Assembly: GCA_013816805.1 (NCBI GenBank)
Contig: JACDDS010000001.1
Span: 18,501-82,500, forward strand
Length of the DNA: 64,000 nucleotides
Reading direction: 5' to 3'
Source: Chitinophagales bacterium
Lineage (GTDB): Bacteria > Bacteroidota > Bacteroidia > Chitinophagales > UBA10324
Below the pieces are notes generated by a model, which saw nothing but the letters and a program-made list of their open reading frames with translations, did no database searches and was not told the origin of the DNA. The position numbers were made by a program, and so were the translations under genes. Positions within the stretch are counted from its first letter, which is position 1; every line of letters starts with the position of its first letter. This document shows positions 64,000 to 64,000 of this stretch, piece by piece.

Positions 64000-64000
64000 C

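Noticed and set aside
1..64000. CRISPR arrays, prophage genes, insertion-sequence transposases
   Set aside because: No regularly spaced repeats, phage structural genes or transposase-like proteins were seen on either strand.

Overview
The window is a low-GC chromosomal segment from a member of the Bacteroidota, most likely an environmental Chitinophagales/Sphingobacteriales-like lineage; the exact genus cannot be read from the sequence. The evidence is several secreted proteins with C-terminal type IX secretion (T9SS) sorting domains, a SusC/SusD pair, a GIN-domain lipoprotein, zinc-free forms of ribosomal proteins S14 and L36, little Shine-Dalgarno signal, and repeated promoter elements of the Bacteroidota type (TTG, about 20 bases, TAnnTTTG).

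Region 1 (1-31.2 kb) is a surface polysaccharide locus. It encodes sugar-nucleotide enzymes (end of a UDP-HexNAc 6-dehydrogenase, RfbB, a WbpP/TviC-like epimerase and a Gmd/Rmd-like SDR). The export and assembly genes are an SLBB outer-membrane exporter, a Wzz-like co-polymerase, a PHP-type phosphatase, a Wzx flippase and a Wzy-like polymerase. Two glycosyltransferases are present, with an overlapping MBOAT/SGNH acylation pair. The striking part is seven sulfotransferase genes, six of them between 14.8 and 25.0 kb. A CysQ-type PAP phosphatase that could recycle their by-product lies 5 kb upstream. Together they point to a Wzx/Wzy-made, acylated, uronate-containing and multiply sulfated exopolysaccharide. 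T9SS cargo genes, some decayed, are scattered through it.

Region 2 (31.6-47.2 kb) is an uninterrupted S10-spc-alpha ribosomal protein cluster, rpsJ to rplQ, including secY, map, infA, rpmJ and rpoA. A strong promoter precedes it and a clear terminator ends it. The str genes (rpsL, rpsG, fusA) do not precede it.

Region 3 (47.4-64 kb) is mixed. It holds a barrel-like envelope protein, a dicarboxylate/amino acid symporter, a GIN lipoprotein, a Nudix hydrolase, a SusC/SusD pair without enzymes, tRNA-Gly(CCC), a 3-hydroxyacyl-CoA dehydrogenase, panB, two lipoproteins, dnaK and the start-less end of a methyltransferase.

Gene decay is frequent outside the ribosomal block. There is a T9SS cargo remnant with a frameshift, a DUF486-like gene with two compensating frameshifts, and a deletion fusing the start of a radical SAM repair-type gene to the end of its usual DUF4130 partner. 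There is also an orphan T9SS tail and remnants of secreted-protein genes near 2.5 and 4.0 kb.
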